Shown in pieces: positions 18,947 through 29,090 of a stretch of 64,000 bases of DNA. This DNA is from Microbacterium ureisolvens. GTDB lineage: Bacteria > Actinomycetota > Actinomycetes > Actinomycetales > Microbacteriaceae. The notes below the pieces were generated by a model. That model made no database searches and was not told the origin of the DNA. It worked only from the letters and a program-made list of their open reading frames with translations. The DNA is taken from NCBI RefSeq assembly GCF_015278315.1, contig NZ_JADIJE010000004.1:310001-374000 (forward strand), given 5' to 3'. Position numbers and translations under genes: made by a program. Position 1 is the first letter of the stretch, and the number at the start of each line of letters is the position of its first letter.

Positions 18947-20521
18947 TCAGGCCGCCGGGCTGGTCGCCGCCCGGTAGAGGTCGTCCTCGACCTGCGACGC
19001 CCGGATCGGGTGCCCCTGGCTGGTCAGGCACTTGCCCGACGCGAGGTCCCACTTCCAGTCGTGGAGGGAGCAGGTGAGCACGCCGTCCTCGATCTTGCCC
19101 GTCTTGGTGAGGTCCGCGCGCAGGTGCGGGCACCGCCGCTGCACGATCCACTCGCCCAGCTGGGCATCCTCTGTCTGATCGGTCTGCTCGGCGTACCAGT
19201 TCTCGACGTACTCGATCCGGTCGCGCGAGAGGCACTTGAGGAAGGTGGTGAGGAACTCGTTGAACTTGCCGCTGCGCCCGACCTCGAACTGCATCGAGAG
19301 GAAGATCGAGTTCGACCAGTCGATCTCGTGATCGGCGATGTTGGTAGAGACCAGATCGGCGGGGATCGTGTACCAGTAGATGCACTCCTCCCCGGCGTAC
19401 TCGCGCACCTTCGCCTTCGGGAAGTCCACCACCATGTCCAGGTCGCCGATGCGGAAGCGCACCACACCGCCGACGCCGTTGCGGATGGTGCGCGCGCGCC
19501 GCAGCAGCGGCTCCCACCACTCCTGGATGGCCGCGAGCATCTCCGCCGGCGGCAGCACCTCTGCCCGCGAGGCCTCCTCGGCGCGGATCTCGTCCTGGCG
19601 CGTGTCGCGCTGCTCGGCGAGGTAGGACCACTTGTCGTCGAAGATCCGGTCGATCTCGGCCTGGTCGTACAGCGTCTGGGTGACCGTGAGCTCGCCGTCG
19701 TTCAGCTCCACGACCGTGCCCGGGAGGAACTCGTAGCCCTTCTGGTCGGGGCGGAGCTCCTTCATGTGCTGGAGGAACTGACGCTGATCGGTGAAGATCG
19801 CGTCGCCGTCGAGGCCGTAGCCGTTGTACTTGAAGAGCTCTTCGCGCAGGAACATGGGCGGACCGGCCATCGGGAAGACATGCTCGGCGTCCACCTTCTC
19901 GATGTAGTACATCGCCCGCTTGTTCTGCGCGTCGCGCTTGAGCTTGGCGAAGTTCTGCTTGGCGTCCTGCGGCAGGTCGTAGACCATCGGCCACCAGATC
20001 GCGCCCGACACCTGCGTGAAGTACGCCTCGGGCTTCGAGAACGACATGAGCTTCTCGAGGTCGAGCGGGTGGGAGTCGTTCTGGTTCAGGATGCTGGCGG
20101 TGCCGTCGTCCACGCTCAGCGAGGAATCGCCGATCGGGCCGTCGCTGGGCGCCCGCAGGGGCGTCACCATCACCTTGAGGGCGCCGAACTCCAGCGGGAC
20201 CCCGGCCTGGGTGTAGACGATGTTGTCGTAGCCCAGCCCCCGGAGGTCCTGCTCGAGGTCGTCCGTCGGGTACTCCGGGAGGAGGACCTTGATGTCCTTG
20301 GGGACGTACTTCTCCATCAGCGCCGGATCGAAGTGGTCACGGTGACGGTGCGAGACGTAGAGGAAGTCGGCGTTTCCGTACTTCGCCCAATCGAGCGCCC
20401 GGTTGTCGGGGAACGGGAACCAGGATCCGAAGAAGGTCGGCCCGATCACCGGGTCGCAGAGGATGCTGCCTCCCGCCGTCTCGATGAACATTCCGGCATG
20501 GCCGAGGCCCGTGATGCGCAT
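18947..20521 (-). CDS. Metallo-beta-lactamase-fold / Rieske [2Fe-2S] fusion protein
   Basis: A 524-residue soluble protein. The N-terminal half is a UlaG-like MBL fold: MRITGLGHAGMFIET, then HRHRDH (about residue 59) as the HxHxDH metal site. The C-terminal end is a Rieske domain: CPHL (about 464) and CSLH (about 484) supply two Cys and two His for a 2Fe-2S cluster in the spacing C-x-H-x(17-19)-C-x2-H. The combination recalls vertebrate CMP-Neu5Ac hydroxylase, which has Rieske first and MBL last; here the order is reversed. The ATG at 20521 follows AGGAGG. No neighbouring sialic acid, reductase or ferredoxin genes are seen, so substrate and electron donor are unknown. Confidence 0.8.
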   Translation of the reverse strand: MRITGLGHAGMFIETAGGSILCDPVIGPTFFGSWFPFPDNRALDWAKYGNADFLYVSHRHRDHFDPALMEKYVPKDIKVLLPEYPTDDLEQDLRGLGYDNIVYTQAGVPLEFGALKVMVTPLRAPSDGPIGDSSLSVDDGTASILNQNDSHPLDLEKLMSFSKPEAYFTQVSGAIWWPMVYDLPQDAKQNFAKLKRDAQNKRAMYYIEKVDAEHVFPMAGPPMFLREELFKYNGYGLDGDAIFTDQRQFLQHMKELRPDQKGYEFLPGTVVELNDGELTVTQTLYDQAEIDRIFDDKWSYLAEQRDTRQDEIRAEEASRAEVLPPAEMLAAIQEWWEPLLRRARTIRNGVGGVVRFRIGDLDMVVDFPKAKVREYAGEECIYWYTIPADLVSTNIADHEIDWSNSIFLSMQFEVGRSGKFNEFLTTFLKCLSRDRIEYVENWYAEQTDQTEDAQLGEWIVQRRCPHLRADLTKTGKIEDGVLTCSLHDWKWDLASGKCLTSQGHPIRASQVEDDLYRAATSPAA

Positions 20522-20550
20522 GGGTGTGTCCTCCTGGGTCGAACCAGACG

Positions 20551-20556
20551 AGTCTA
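20551..20556 (-). promoter_or_regulatory. Candidate -10 of the MBL-Rieske gene
   Basis: TAGACT (20556..20551, minus strand) lies about 30 nt upstream of the ATG with AGGAGG in between, so a leadered transcript is expected. It is the same hexamer as upstream of pyrR and rpsD. Confidence 0.4.
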
Positions 20557-20638
20557 GGCGTGTCTGGTCGGGCGCACGGGATCGCCCGCCGTGCAAAACC
20601 CGATCGGACAGCTTGGCCTGGGGCAAGCGGCCGGACAC

Positions 20639-23600
20639 TCAGCTGTCGAAGAGCCCGCGGATGTCGTCCGCGGTGAGCGCCTGCCCGAACAGCGCGTCGT
20701 CGTCCATGACGGACCGGAAGAGCCGTGCCTTCCGCTGCTGCAGAGCCATCACCTTCTCCTCGATCGTGCCGCTCGCGATGAGACGGTAGACCATCACGCT
20801 GCGGTGCTGGCCGATGCGGTGCGCCCGGTCCACCGCCTGCGCCTCGGCCGCCGGATTCCACCACGGGTCGAGCAGGAACACGTAGTCCGCCTCGGTCAGC
20901 GTCAGCCCGAAGCCACCCGCCTTGAGGCTGATGAGGAACACCGGCGCCTCTCCCCCGCGGAAGGAGGCGACCGCGGCGTCGCGATCACGCGTCGAACCGT
21001 CGAGATACGCGTACGGGATGCTGCGTTCCTCGAGCTTGGTCGCAACCAGGCCGAGGAATGAGGTGAACTGGCTGAACACCAGCGCCCGGTGGCCCTCGGC
21101 CAGCGCCTCGTCGAGCTGCTCGAAGAGCGCCCCGAGCTTGCTCGGCGCGATGCCCGCGTGCGCCGGGTCGACGAGCTCGGGTGCCAGGCTCAGCATGCGC
21201 AGGAGCGTGAGCGAGCGGAAGACGATGAAGCGGTTGCGATCGAGGTCCTCCAGCAGCCCGAGCACCTTCTGCCGCTCGCGCTGGAGCACCGTGTCGTACA
21301 GCGCGCGGTGCGCCGCGCCCAGCTCGATGCGCACCTCCTGCTCCTGCTTGGCCGGGAGGTCGGCGGCGACGAGATCCTTCGTGCGACGCAGCACGAGTGG
21401 ACGGATGCGCCGGCGCAGGCGTGCGAGCCGCCCGGCCCGGTACGCGCCGCCCTCCTGGTTCTCGGGGACCTTGCCCTTCTCGATCGGCCCCACGTACTCC
21501 TCGCGGAACCGTCGTGCCGAGGGGAACAGCCCGGGGGCGGTGAGCGAGAGCAGCGCCCAGAGCTCGGTGAGGCTGTTCTCCAGCGGCGTGCCGGTGACGG
21601 CGTAGACGACGTCGGCCGGCAGGTCCCGCGCGGCGCGGTAGGCCTTGGTCTGGCTGTTCTTGACGAACTGCGCCTCGTCGAGGATGAGTCCTGCCCACTT
21701 CACCCGGGCGAACTCGGGCTCGTCGAGCCGGAGCAGCGTGTACGAGGTGACGACGACGTCGGCCGAGACTGCAGCATCCGTCACCGTCGTCCCGCGCTTC
21801 GCGCGCGTCGCGTCGACGACCGCCACGCGGAGATCGGGCGTGAAGCGCGCGGCCTCGCTCCGCCACGTGGACAGCACCGACGTGGGGGCGACCACGAGGA
21901 AGGGACGGGCCTCTCCGCTCTCGCGTGCATGGGCGATCAGCGCGAGGAGCTGCAGCGTCTTGCCGAGCCCCATGTCGTCGGCGAGGATCCCGCCGAGACG
22001 GTGATGCCACAGGAACGCCAGCCAGTCGTACCCGACCCGCTGATACGGCCGCAGCTCGGCCTTCAGCGCGGCGGGCGGCGGCGTCGCCGGGACGCCGTCG
22101 GCGTCACGCAGCGCCTCGACGGTGGCACGCCACGAGACAGCGGGCTGCGCTTCGTCGGCGAGATCCTCGAAATCGGCCCACAGCGCGGTCTGGTACCGGC
22201 TGATCCGCGGCGCGGTCTCCCAATCGTCCAGCTCGCCGGCCTCGTCGATGAGATCGCGCAGCCGTTGCAGCGAAGGATGGGACAGCGAGAAGTAGGCGCC
22301 GTCGCTCAGAAGGATCTTCTTGCGCCCTCGAGACAGAGCGGTGAAGAGCGTGCCGAACGGGATGCGGCGTCCGTCGATCATCACGACGACACCCAGATCG
22401 AACCAGTCGGGATCGGTCGTCTCAACGGAGGTGATCTCGATGCGGGGATCACCCGCCAGCTCCCGGTACGGCGGGCGCTCGCCGGAGATCTCGACGCGGA
22501 CTTCGGGGTCGGCCTCCAGCAGTGGGAGCAGGCGCGACGCGAACTCGGCCGACTCGATGCCCGTCAGTGCACCGGCGGACGCGAAGTCGACCGGCGAGTG
22601 ATCGCGCCACAGCCCCTCGACCCGCTCGCGGATGACCGCTTCCGCGGGTGCGTCACGGTCGGCGCCCGTCGAGTCCCAGCCCTGCAGGTCGCCGCTGCCG
22701 TACTGCCACGACAGCGTGTATACCAGCCGGTGGCTCTGCTCGAACCGCACGATCGCCACGAGCCGCGGACGGGGCGGCGGGGCGACATCGAGGCCGGGCG
22801 CCTCCAGCGCGACCCGGCGGGCGATCCGGGGCAGGTGCTCCCCGACGAACTCGTCGGCCTCGGCCGGTGGGACGGTCACCGTCTCCCGTGCGGACAGGAG
22901 GGCGGGCAGCGGGTCGGCCAGGGCGACGGCCGCCAGGGCCAGGTCGATGCGCTCGCGCTGCACGGTGAACCGGTAGACCCCGGTGCGTCCGACGGCGCGC
23001 ACGTCCGCGGCATCCGCCCGTTCGCCGTCGATTGTGACGACCGGCGCGATCTCCAGGCCGCGGGCCGTGCGCTGGGCGCGCACGGCCACGGTCGCGCTCG
23101 CCGCCAGAGCGACCGTGGCGGCCCGCTCCGTCGGCACCAGCGGGATGCCGTGGTCCGCCGCCGCGGCGAGGTGGGGCCAGAGCAGGCTCGACTCGATGTC
23201 GTCGAGGGTGAGCCACTCCGACACGTCGGAGAAGGCGCCGTACGAGCGCACGTCCCGCCCGATGCTGTGCAGCTCGGCGAACCAGCGCGCCTGTGCCGGG
23301 TCGAACGCGGTCGTCGGCCGGCGCAGTGCGTCCCACGACACGCCGCCCTTGATCCACGCGTCCGAGCGCGCGGAGCGTTCGAGGGGGCGCAGCCCGACGA
23401 GGACGTCCGCGCCGTGCTGGTGCAGCCCGCGCGGGGTCGCCGACTCGACCCTCGCCGGGGCCCACGCGGACGCCCCGCGGCGGACGCGCTGGCGCAGCTC
23501 GACGCCGAGGGCGAGCGGTGTGTGGTCGCGCTGCGGTGGCGGGAGCGGATCGAACAGGGTGCGCCATGCCGAGCCGGCGGACGTGGGCGGCGCCGCGGAG

Positions 23601-23917
23601 GCCGCGCGATTGCCCGCGAGCAGCGTCGCGACCGTGTGCTTGCAGTCGAACTGCACGGGGCACGTGCAGGACGTCGCGGCGATGGGCCGGTCGGCGCGCT
23701 GGGGATCGAGCCGGATGCGGCACCGGTAGGTGCGACCGGCGCTGCCGGCGACGACGGACTCGACCACCGACGTGACCGGGTCCCACTCGAGCCGCTCCAC
23801 CGCGCCCGCGGCGAAGTAGGCCGAGCCGCGCTCGTAGGTGCCGCTGTCGGTGTGTCGGCGGATGTGCCCGGGGTCGACGAACGGCGGGGGTCCGGCGGAC
23901 GTGGTCACGGCATCCAT
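20639..23917 (-). CDS. SWIM zinc-finger SNF2-family helicase
   Basis: A protein of about 1092 residues. The N-terminus has a SWIM zinc finger (CTCPVQFDCKH, about residue 87), then a roughly 450-residue region of unassigned fold. The SNF2 ATPase core follows: DDMGLGKT (Walker A, about 647), VVAPTSVLSTW, LILDEAQFVKN (DEAQ, about 744) and VTGTPLENSLTELW. In the second lobe come VFSQFTSFL, YLDGSTRDRD, LKAGGFGLTLTEADYV and DRAHRIGQ. Such proteins translocate on duplex DNA and are widespread in actinobacteria, with roles proposed in repair or chromosome remodelling. ATG at 23917 chosen; a GTG 12 nt upstream is possible. No methylase or nuclease partner is adjacent, so a defence role is not supported. 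Confidence 0.88.
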   Translation of the reverse strand: MDAVTTSAGPPPFVDPGHIRRHTDSGTYERGSAYFAAGAVERLEWDPVTSVVESVVAGSAGRTYRCRIRLDPQRADRPIAATSCTCPVQFDCKHTVATLLAGNRAASAAPPTSAGSAWRTLFDPLPPPQRDHTPLALGVELRQRVRRGASAWAPARVESATPRGLHQHGADVLVGLRPLERSARSDAWIKGGVSWDALRRPTTAFDPAQARWFAELHSIGRDVRSYGAFSDVSEWLTLDDIESSLLWPHLAAAADHGIPLVPTERAATVALAASATVAVRAQRTARGLEIAPVVTIDGERADAADVRAVGRTGVYRFTVQRERIDLALAAVALADPLPALLSARETVTVPPAEADEFVGEHLPRIARRVALEAPGLDVAPPPRPRLVAIVRFEQSHRLVYTLSWQYGSGDLQGWDSTGADRDAPAEAVIRERVEGLWRDHSPVDFASAGALTGIESAEFASRLLPLLEADPEVRVEISGERPPYRELAGDPRIEITSVETTDPDWFDLGVVVMIDGRRIPFGTLFTALSRGRKKILLSDGAYFSLSHPSLQRLRDLIDEAGELDDWETAPRISRYQTALWADFEDLADEAQPAVSWRATVEALRDADGVPATPPPAALKAELRPYQRVGYDWLAFLWHHRLGGILADDMGLGKTLQLLALIAHARESGEARPFLVVAPTSVLSTWRSEAARFTPDLRVAVVDATRAKRGTTVTDAAVSADVVVTSYTLLRLDEPEFARVKWAGLILDEAQFVKNSQTKAYRAARDLPADVVYAVTGTPLENSLTELWALLSLTAPGLFPSARRFREEYVGPIEKGKVPENQEGGAYRAGRLARLRRRIRPLVLRRTKDLVAADLPAKQEQEVRIELGAAHRALYDTVLQRERQKVLGLLEDLDRNRFIVFRSLTLLRMLSLAPELVDPAHAGIAPSKLGALFEQLDEALAEGHRALVFSQFTSFLGLVATKLEERSIPYAYLDGSTRDRDAAVASFRGGEAPVFLISLKAGGFGLTLTEADYVFLLDPWWNPAAEAQAVDRAHRIGQHRSVMVYRLIASGTIEEKVMALQQRKARLFRSVMDDDALFGQALTADDIRGLFDS

Positions 23918-23984
23918 CCTGCACGCCACCGCCGACAGGCGGGCCGTCGGCGGGTTCGGCTCGCGCGGCTCAGCGCACGGGGGC

Positions 23985-24395
23985 TCAGCTGGCGCGGGCG
24001 ATGCGCGCGAGCACGCCGTGCACGAAGGGCCCCGACTCGTCGGTCGAGAACTCCTTCACGAGCTCGACCGCCTCGTCGATCGCCACGGCCGTGGGGACGT
24101 CCTCGTTGTAGAGGATCTCCCACGCTCCGATGCGGAGCACGGCACGATCGACCGCGGGCATGCGGGCGAGCGTCCAGTCCTTCGCGAACGTGGTGATCTG
24201 CTCGTCGATCGCGTCCTGATTGTCGATCACGCCGTCGACGATCTCGCGGGCGTAGAGCCACGAGGCCTGGCGTGCGGGCTCGTTCGCCGCGCGCTTGGCC
24301 TCGGCGGCGAGCACGGTCGCGGGCGTGTCGCCGCGGACGTCGGCCTGGAACAGGATGTCGAGAGCGCGCTTGCGCGCCTTCGTGCGGGCACTCAT
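23985..24395 (-). CDS. nusB: Transcription antitermination factor NusB
   Basis: All-helical RNA-binding protein that with NusE (S10) binds boxA and promotes rRNA antitermination. The 136 residues start MSARTKARKRALDILFQADV and contain ILRIGAWEILYNEDVPTAVAIDEAVELVKEFST, the family's most conserved stretch. It is 20 bp after efp, the classic efp-nusB pairing, so probably in one transcript. Confidence 0.96.
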   Translation of the reverse strand: MSARTKARKRALDILFQADVRGDTPATVLAAEAKRAANEPARQASWLYAREIVDGVIDNQDAIDEQITTFAKDWTLARMPAVDRAVLRIGAWEILYNEDVPTAVAIDEAVELVKEFSTDESGPFVHGVLARIARAS

Positions 24396-24414
24396 GCGTC
24401 AGGTGCCGCGCGCG

Positions 24415-24975
24415 TCAGTTGACGCGGCCGAGGTAGTCGCCCGTGCGGGTGTCGACCTTGACCTTGGTGCCGGTCTCGACGAACAGCGGGACCTGGATCT
24501 CGTAGCCGGTCTCGACGGTCGCGGCCTTGGTGCCGGCCGATGAGCGGTCGCCCTGCAGGCCCGGCTCGGTGTAGGTGATCTCGAGGACGACGGATGCCGG
24601 AAGCTCGATGTAGAGCGGGTTGCCGTTGTTGAGGGCGATCTGCACCTGCTGGTTCTCGAGCAGGAAGTGCGCCGCGTCGCCGACGGTCGCCGCGCCGACG
24701 TTGATCTGGTCGTAGTCCTCGACGTCCATGAACACGAAGTTGTCACCGTCGTTGTAGAGGTACGTGAAGTCGCGGCGGTCCACGTTCTCGATGTCGATCT
24801 TCGCGCCCGCGTTGTAGGTGCGGTCGACGACCTTGCCCGAGACGACGTTCTTCAGCTTCGTGCGGACGAAGGCGCCGCCCTTGCCCGGCTTGACGTGCTG
24901 GAACTCGATGACGTTCCAGAGCTGGCCGTCGATGCTGAGGACCACGCCGTTCTTGATGTCTGCGGTGGAAGCCAT
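24415..24975 (-). CDS. efp: Translation elongation factor P
   Basis: Helps ribosomes through polyproline stretches. 186 residues, three beta-barrel domains, with the C-terminal signature [19 protein letters not shown]. The tip loop of domain I reads [14 protein letters not shown] with Lys32. Most actinobacterial EF-Ps I recall, such as that of Mycobacterium tuberculosis, have PGKGP here; this one has PGKGG. No epmA/epmB or ymfI-like modification gene is in the window. A TAGAAT -10 and a repeat-bearing leader of about 80 nt lie upstream. Confidence 0.96.
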   Translation of the reverse strand: MASTADIKNGVVLSIDGQLWNVIEFQHVKPGKGGAFVRTKLKNVVSGKVVDRTYNAGAKIDIENVDRRDFTYLYNDGDNFVFMDVEDYDQINVGAATVGDAAHFLLENQQVQIALNNGNPLYIELPASVVLEITYTEPGLQGDRSSAGTKAATVETGYEIQVPLFVETGTKVKVDTRTGDYLGRVN

Positions 24976-25017
24976 GAGGGTGCGAATCCGTTTCGTTGAA
25001 GTGAAGGAGGCGCCGGG

Positions 25018-25042
25018 CGCCCCTGGACAAGCTCAGGGGGCG
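25018..25042. repeat. Dispersed CTGGACAAGCTCAGG-type repeat in the efp leader
   Basis: CCCTGGACAAGCTCAGGGG flanked by GC-rich bases forms an imperfect hairpin through CCCCTG/CAGGGG arms. It resembles the second copy at 54322-54343 (CCCTTCGACAGGCTCAGG). Such words recur in actinobacterial and sphingomonad genomes, from general knowledge. It lies between the predicted efp start site and its ATG. Confidence 0.5.
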
Positions 25043-25058
25043 GACGCGCCGACGTTCG

Positions 25059-25064
25059 ATTCTA
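25059..25064 (-). promoter_or_regulatory. Candidate -10 of efp-nusB
   Basis: TAGAAT (25064..25059, minus strand) is one mismatch from TATAAT, 28 bp after the aroQ stop. It would start a leader of about 80 nt that includes the dispersed repeat. Confidence 0.5.
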
Positions 25065-25091
25065 CGGGATGCCTGATCTCCGGCGGATTCG

Positions 25092-25550
25092 TCAGCCCTC
25101 GACCTGTCCGGTGATGATGTCGATGAGCCGCGCGACGGCGGTCGCGTAGCCTGCGACGCCCTCCCCGACCACGTGGACCAGTGCGACGTCCGCGACGTAG
25201 GAGTGGTGGCGGAAGTCCTCCCGAGCGCGCACATCCGAGATGTGGACCTCGGCCACGGGAAGACCCACCCCCGACAGTGCATCGCGCAGCACGACGGACG
25301 TGTGCGTGAGGCCTCCGGGGTTGATGACGATGCCGGCGCAGTCCTGGCGCGCCGCGTGGATCTCGTCCAGCAGGACGCCCTCGTGGTTGCTCTGCACCGC
25401 CCGGACCTCGAAGCCGCGCCGGGCTGCGGCATCCGTCGTCACCCGCTCGACGTCGGCGAGGGTCGCCGTCCCATAGATGGCGGGCTCGCGCGTACCGAGA
25501 AGGTTCAGGTTGGGTCCGTTGACGAGCAGGAGGCGGCGCGGGGACGTCAT
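25092..25550 (-). CDS. aroQ: 3-dehydroquinate dehydratase, type II
   Basis: Third step of the shikimate pathway. The 152 residues begin MTSPRRLLLVNGPNLNLLGTREPAIYG; the catalytic Arg/Tyr pair is in that loop. VQSNHEGVLLDEIH, INPGGLTHTSVVLRDAL and VAEVHISDV carry the other active-site residues. Separated from aroB by the acetyltransferase gene. A TATCGT -10 six nt before the ATG predicts leaderless expression. Confidence 0.96.
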   Translation of the reverse strand: MTSPRRLLLVNGPNLNLLGTREPAIYGTATLADVERVTTDAAARRGFEVRAVQSNHEGVLLDEIHAARQDCAGIVINPGGLTHTSVVLRDALSGVGLPVAEVHISDVRAREDFRHHSYVADVALVHVVGEGVAGYATAVARLIDIITGQVEG

Positions 25551-25557
25551 GGTCGCA

Positions 25558-25563
25558 CGATAT
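25558..25563 (-). promoter_or_regulatory. Candidate -10 for leaderless aroQ
   Basis: TATCGT fits TANNNT and is followed by GCGACC and then ATG. Coordinates within one base. Confidence 0.4.
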
Positions 25564-25593
25564 CAGCGGCCGGGGCGGGTCCTTGCGCGCGTG

Positions 25594-26142
25594 TCAGGGC
25601 AGCGGACGCGACATGACCAGCTCGGGTCCGATGGCGCTCGTGTACGTCTCGCCGGTCGGCTCGAACCCGGCCCGGCGGTAGGCGCCCTGCGCGCGGAGGT
25701 TGTCGCGGTGCACGTCGAGGTGGAGCAGGGTGAGTCCCAGCCCCGCCGCCCAGTCCGCCGCGGCCGCAAGGAGCAGGTCGACGGCGCCCGACCCGCGGTA
25801 CGCCGGGTTGACGTAGACGCCCACGACGTCCGCACGGCGGTCGTCGACGAAGCGGCCCAGGTGGTCGGTCTGCCCGGTGGCGCGGATCAGCACCGACAGG
25901 CTGCCCACCCACGAGTCGTCGACCACCGCCACGAACTGCGCCGCCGTCTCGCTCTCCGACGCCAGGGCCGCCCGCTCGATCCAGAAGGCGTCGGGTCGCG
26001 CTTCGACCTGCGCGGGCGTCTCGAGGAACGCGATGGCGGCGTCCGGATCGCTCGTGGACTCGCGTCGCAGCTCGCGCACGGCGCGCCACTCGTCGGCGCG
26101 GACGCGGCGCACGGTCACGCGCGGATCGGGCGATGCGCTCAT
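25594..26142 (-). CDS. GNAT-family N-acetyltransferase
   Basis: A 182-residue single-domain protein. DVVGVYVNPAYRGSGAVDLLLAAA (about 105-130) contains the acetyl-CoA binding V-x-P-x-Y-R-G-x-G motif A, preceded by the beta-strand FVAVVDDSWVGSLSVLI and followed by LHLDVHRDNLRAQGAYRRAGFEPTGE (motif B). The substrate is unknown. It sits between aroB and aroQ but has its own TAGGGT -10 six nt upstream of the ATG, so it need not be part of shikimate metabolism. Confidence 0.85.
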   Translation of the reverse strand: MSASPDPRVTVRRVRADEWRAVRELRRESTSDPDAAIAFLETPAQVEARPDAFWIERAALASESETAAQFVAVVDDSWVGSLSVLIRATGQTDHLGRFVDDRRADVVGVYVNPAYRGSGAVDLLLAAAADWAAGLGLTLLHLDVHRDNLRAQGAYRRAGFEPTGETYTSAIGPELVMSRPLP

Positions 26143-26148
26143 TCGAGC

Positions 26149-26154
26149 ACCCTA
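26149..26154 (-). promoter_or_regulatory. Candidate -10 for the leaderless acetyltransferase transcript
   Basis: TAGGGT (26154..26149, minus strand), then GCTCGA, then ATG at 26142. No Shine-Dalgarno is visible. Confidence 0.45.
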
Positions 26155-26177
26155 CCCCGCGCTGCCCGGAGCACGGG

Positions 26178-27830
<1,653 letters not shown>

Positions 27831-27847
<17 letters not shown>

Positions 27848-29060
27848 GGTCGGCGAGCCCGGCGTCGCTCTCCGTGGCGGTGCGCAGCGTCTCGGGGATG
27901 GCCGCGAGGTATCCCTCCACGTTGCGACGCGTCTCGGCGACGCTGTCACCGCCGAACTTCTCCAGCACGACGTCCGCGAGGACGACCGCGACCATGGCCT
28001 CGGCGACGACGCCGGCTGCGGGGACCGCACAGACATCGGAGCGCTGGTGGTGCGCGGCGGCCGCGTCGCCGGTCGAGACGTCGACGGTGCGCAGCGCCCG
28101 CGGCACGGTGGCGATCGGCTTCATCCCGGCGCGCACGCGCAGCACGGTGCCGGTGGACATGCCGCCCTCGGTCCCGCCGGCCTTGTCGCTCGAGCGCGTG
28201 ATGCCCTCTCCCGCGACGAAGAGCTCGTCGTGCGCGGCCGAGCCGCGGCGGCGGGTCGTCTCGAAGCCGTCGCCGACCTCGACGCCCTTGATGGCCTGGA
28301 TGCTCATGAGCGCCTGCGCGAGCTTGGCGTCCAGGCGCCGGTCCCAGTGCACGTGCGACCCGAGCCCGGGCGGCAGGCCGTAGGCGAGCACCTCCACGAT
28401 GCCGCCGAGCGTGTCGCCGTCCTTGCGCGCGTCATCGACCTCGGCGACCATCGCCTGGCTCGTGGCCGGGTCGAAGCAGCGCAGCGGGTCGGCGTCGAGC
28501 GTGTCGACGTCGTCGGGGGTCGGCAGCGCCGAGCCGTCGGGGACCCGCACCGGACCGATGGACAGCGTGTGGCTGACCAGACGGATGCCGAGCTCGGCGA
28601 GGAATGCGCGTGCGAGCGCGCCGAGCGCGACGCGGGCGGCCGTCTCGCGGGCGCTCGCGCGCTCGAGGATCGGCCGGGCCTCGTCGAAGCCGTACTTCTG
28701 CATGCCGACGAGGTCTGCATGGCCAGGGCGGGGCCGGGTGAGGGCCGCCCCGCGGCCGCGCGACTTGTCGGTGAGCTCGATGGGCTCGGCGCTCATCACC
28801 TCGACCCACTTCGGCCACTCGGTGTTGCCGATGCGCAGTGCGATGGGGCTGCCGAGGCTGGTGCCGTGCACCACGCCCGACGAGATGGTCAGCTCGTCCT
28901 CTTCGAACTTCATCCGCGAGCCGCGGCCGTAGCCGAGCTTGCGGCGCGCGAGATCCGCCTGGATCGCGGCGCGGGAGATGGGGACGCCCGCAGGCATGCC
29001 CTCCATGACGGCGACGAGTTCGGGGCCGTGGGATTCGCCGGCCGTGAGCACGCGGAGCAT
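27831..29060 (-). CDS. aroC: Chorismate synthase
   Basis: Final shikimate-pathway step, EPSP to chorismate with reduced FMN. The 409 residues start [21 protein letters not shown] with the catalytic His. [24 protein letters not shown], the family signature [15 protein letters not shown], and [10 protein letters not shown] are present. It lies 30 bp after aroE and overlaps aroK. Confidence 0.97.
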
Positions 29061-29090
29061 TGGTCCAGTCTCCCACGCCCCGCGCGGCGG

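Noticed and set aside
20639..23917. SNF2 helicase as part of a phage-defence system (such as DISARM)
   Set aside because: No methyltransferase, nuclease or PLD gene is adjacent; neighbours are nusB and an unrelated MBL-Rieske gene.
21089..24196. Long plus-strand frame of over 1000 codons opposite the SNF2 gene
   Set aside because: No recognisable domain; codon positions follow the third-position GC of the real gene on the other strand.
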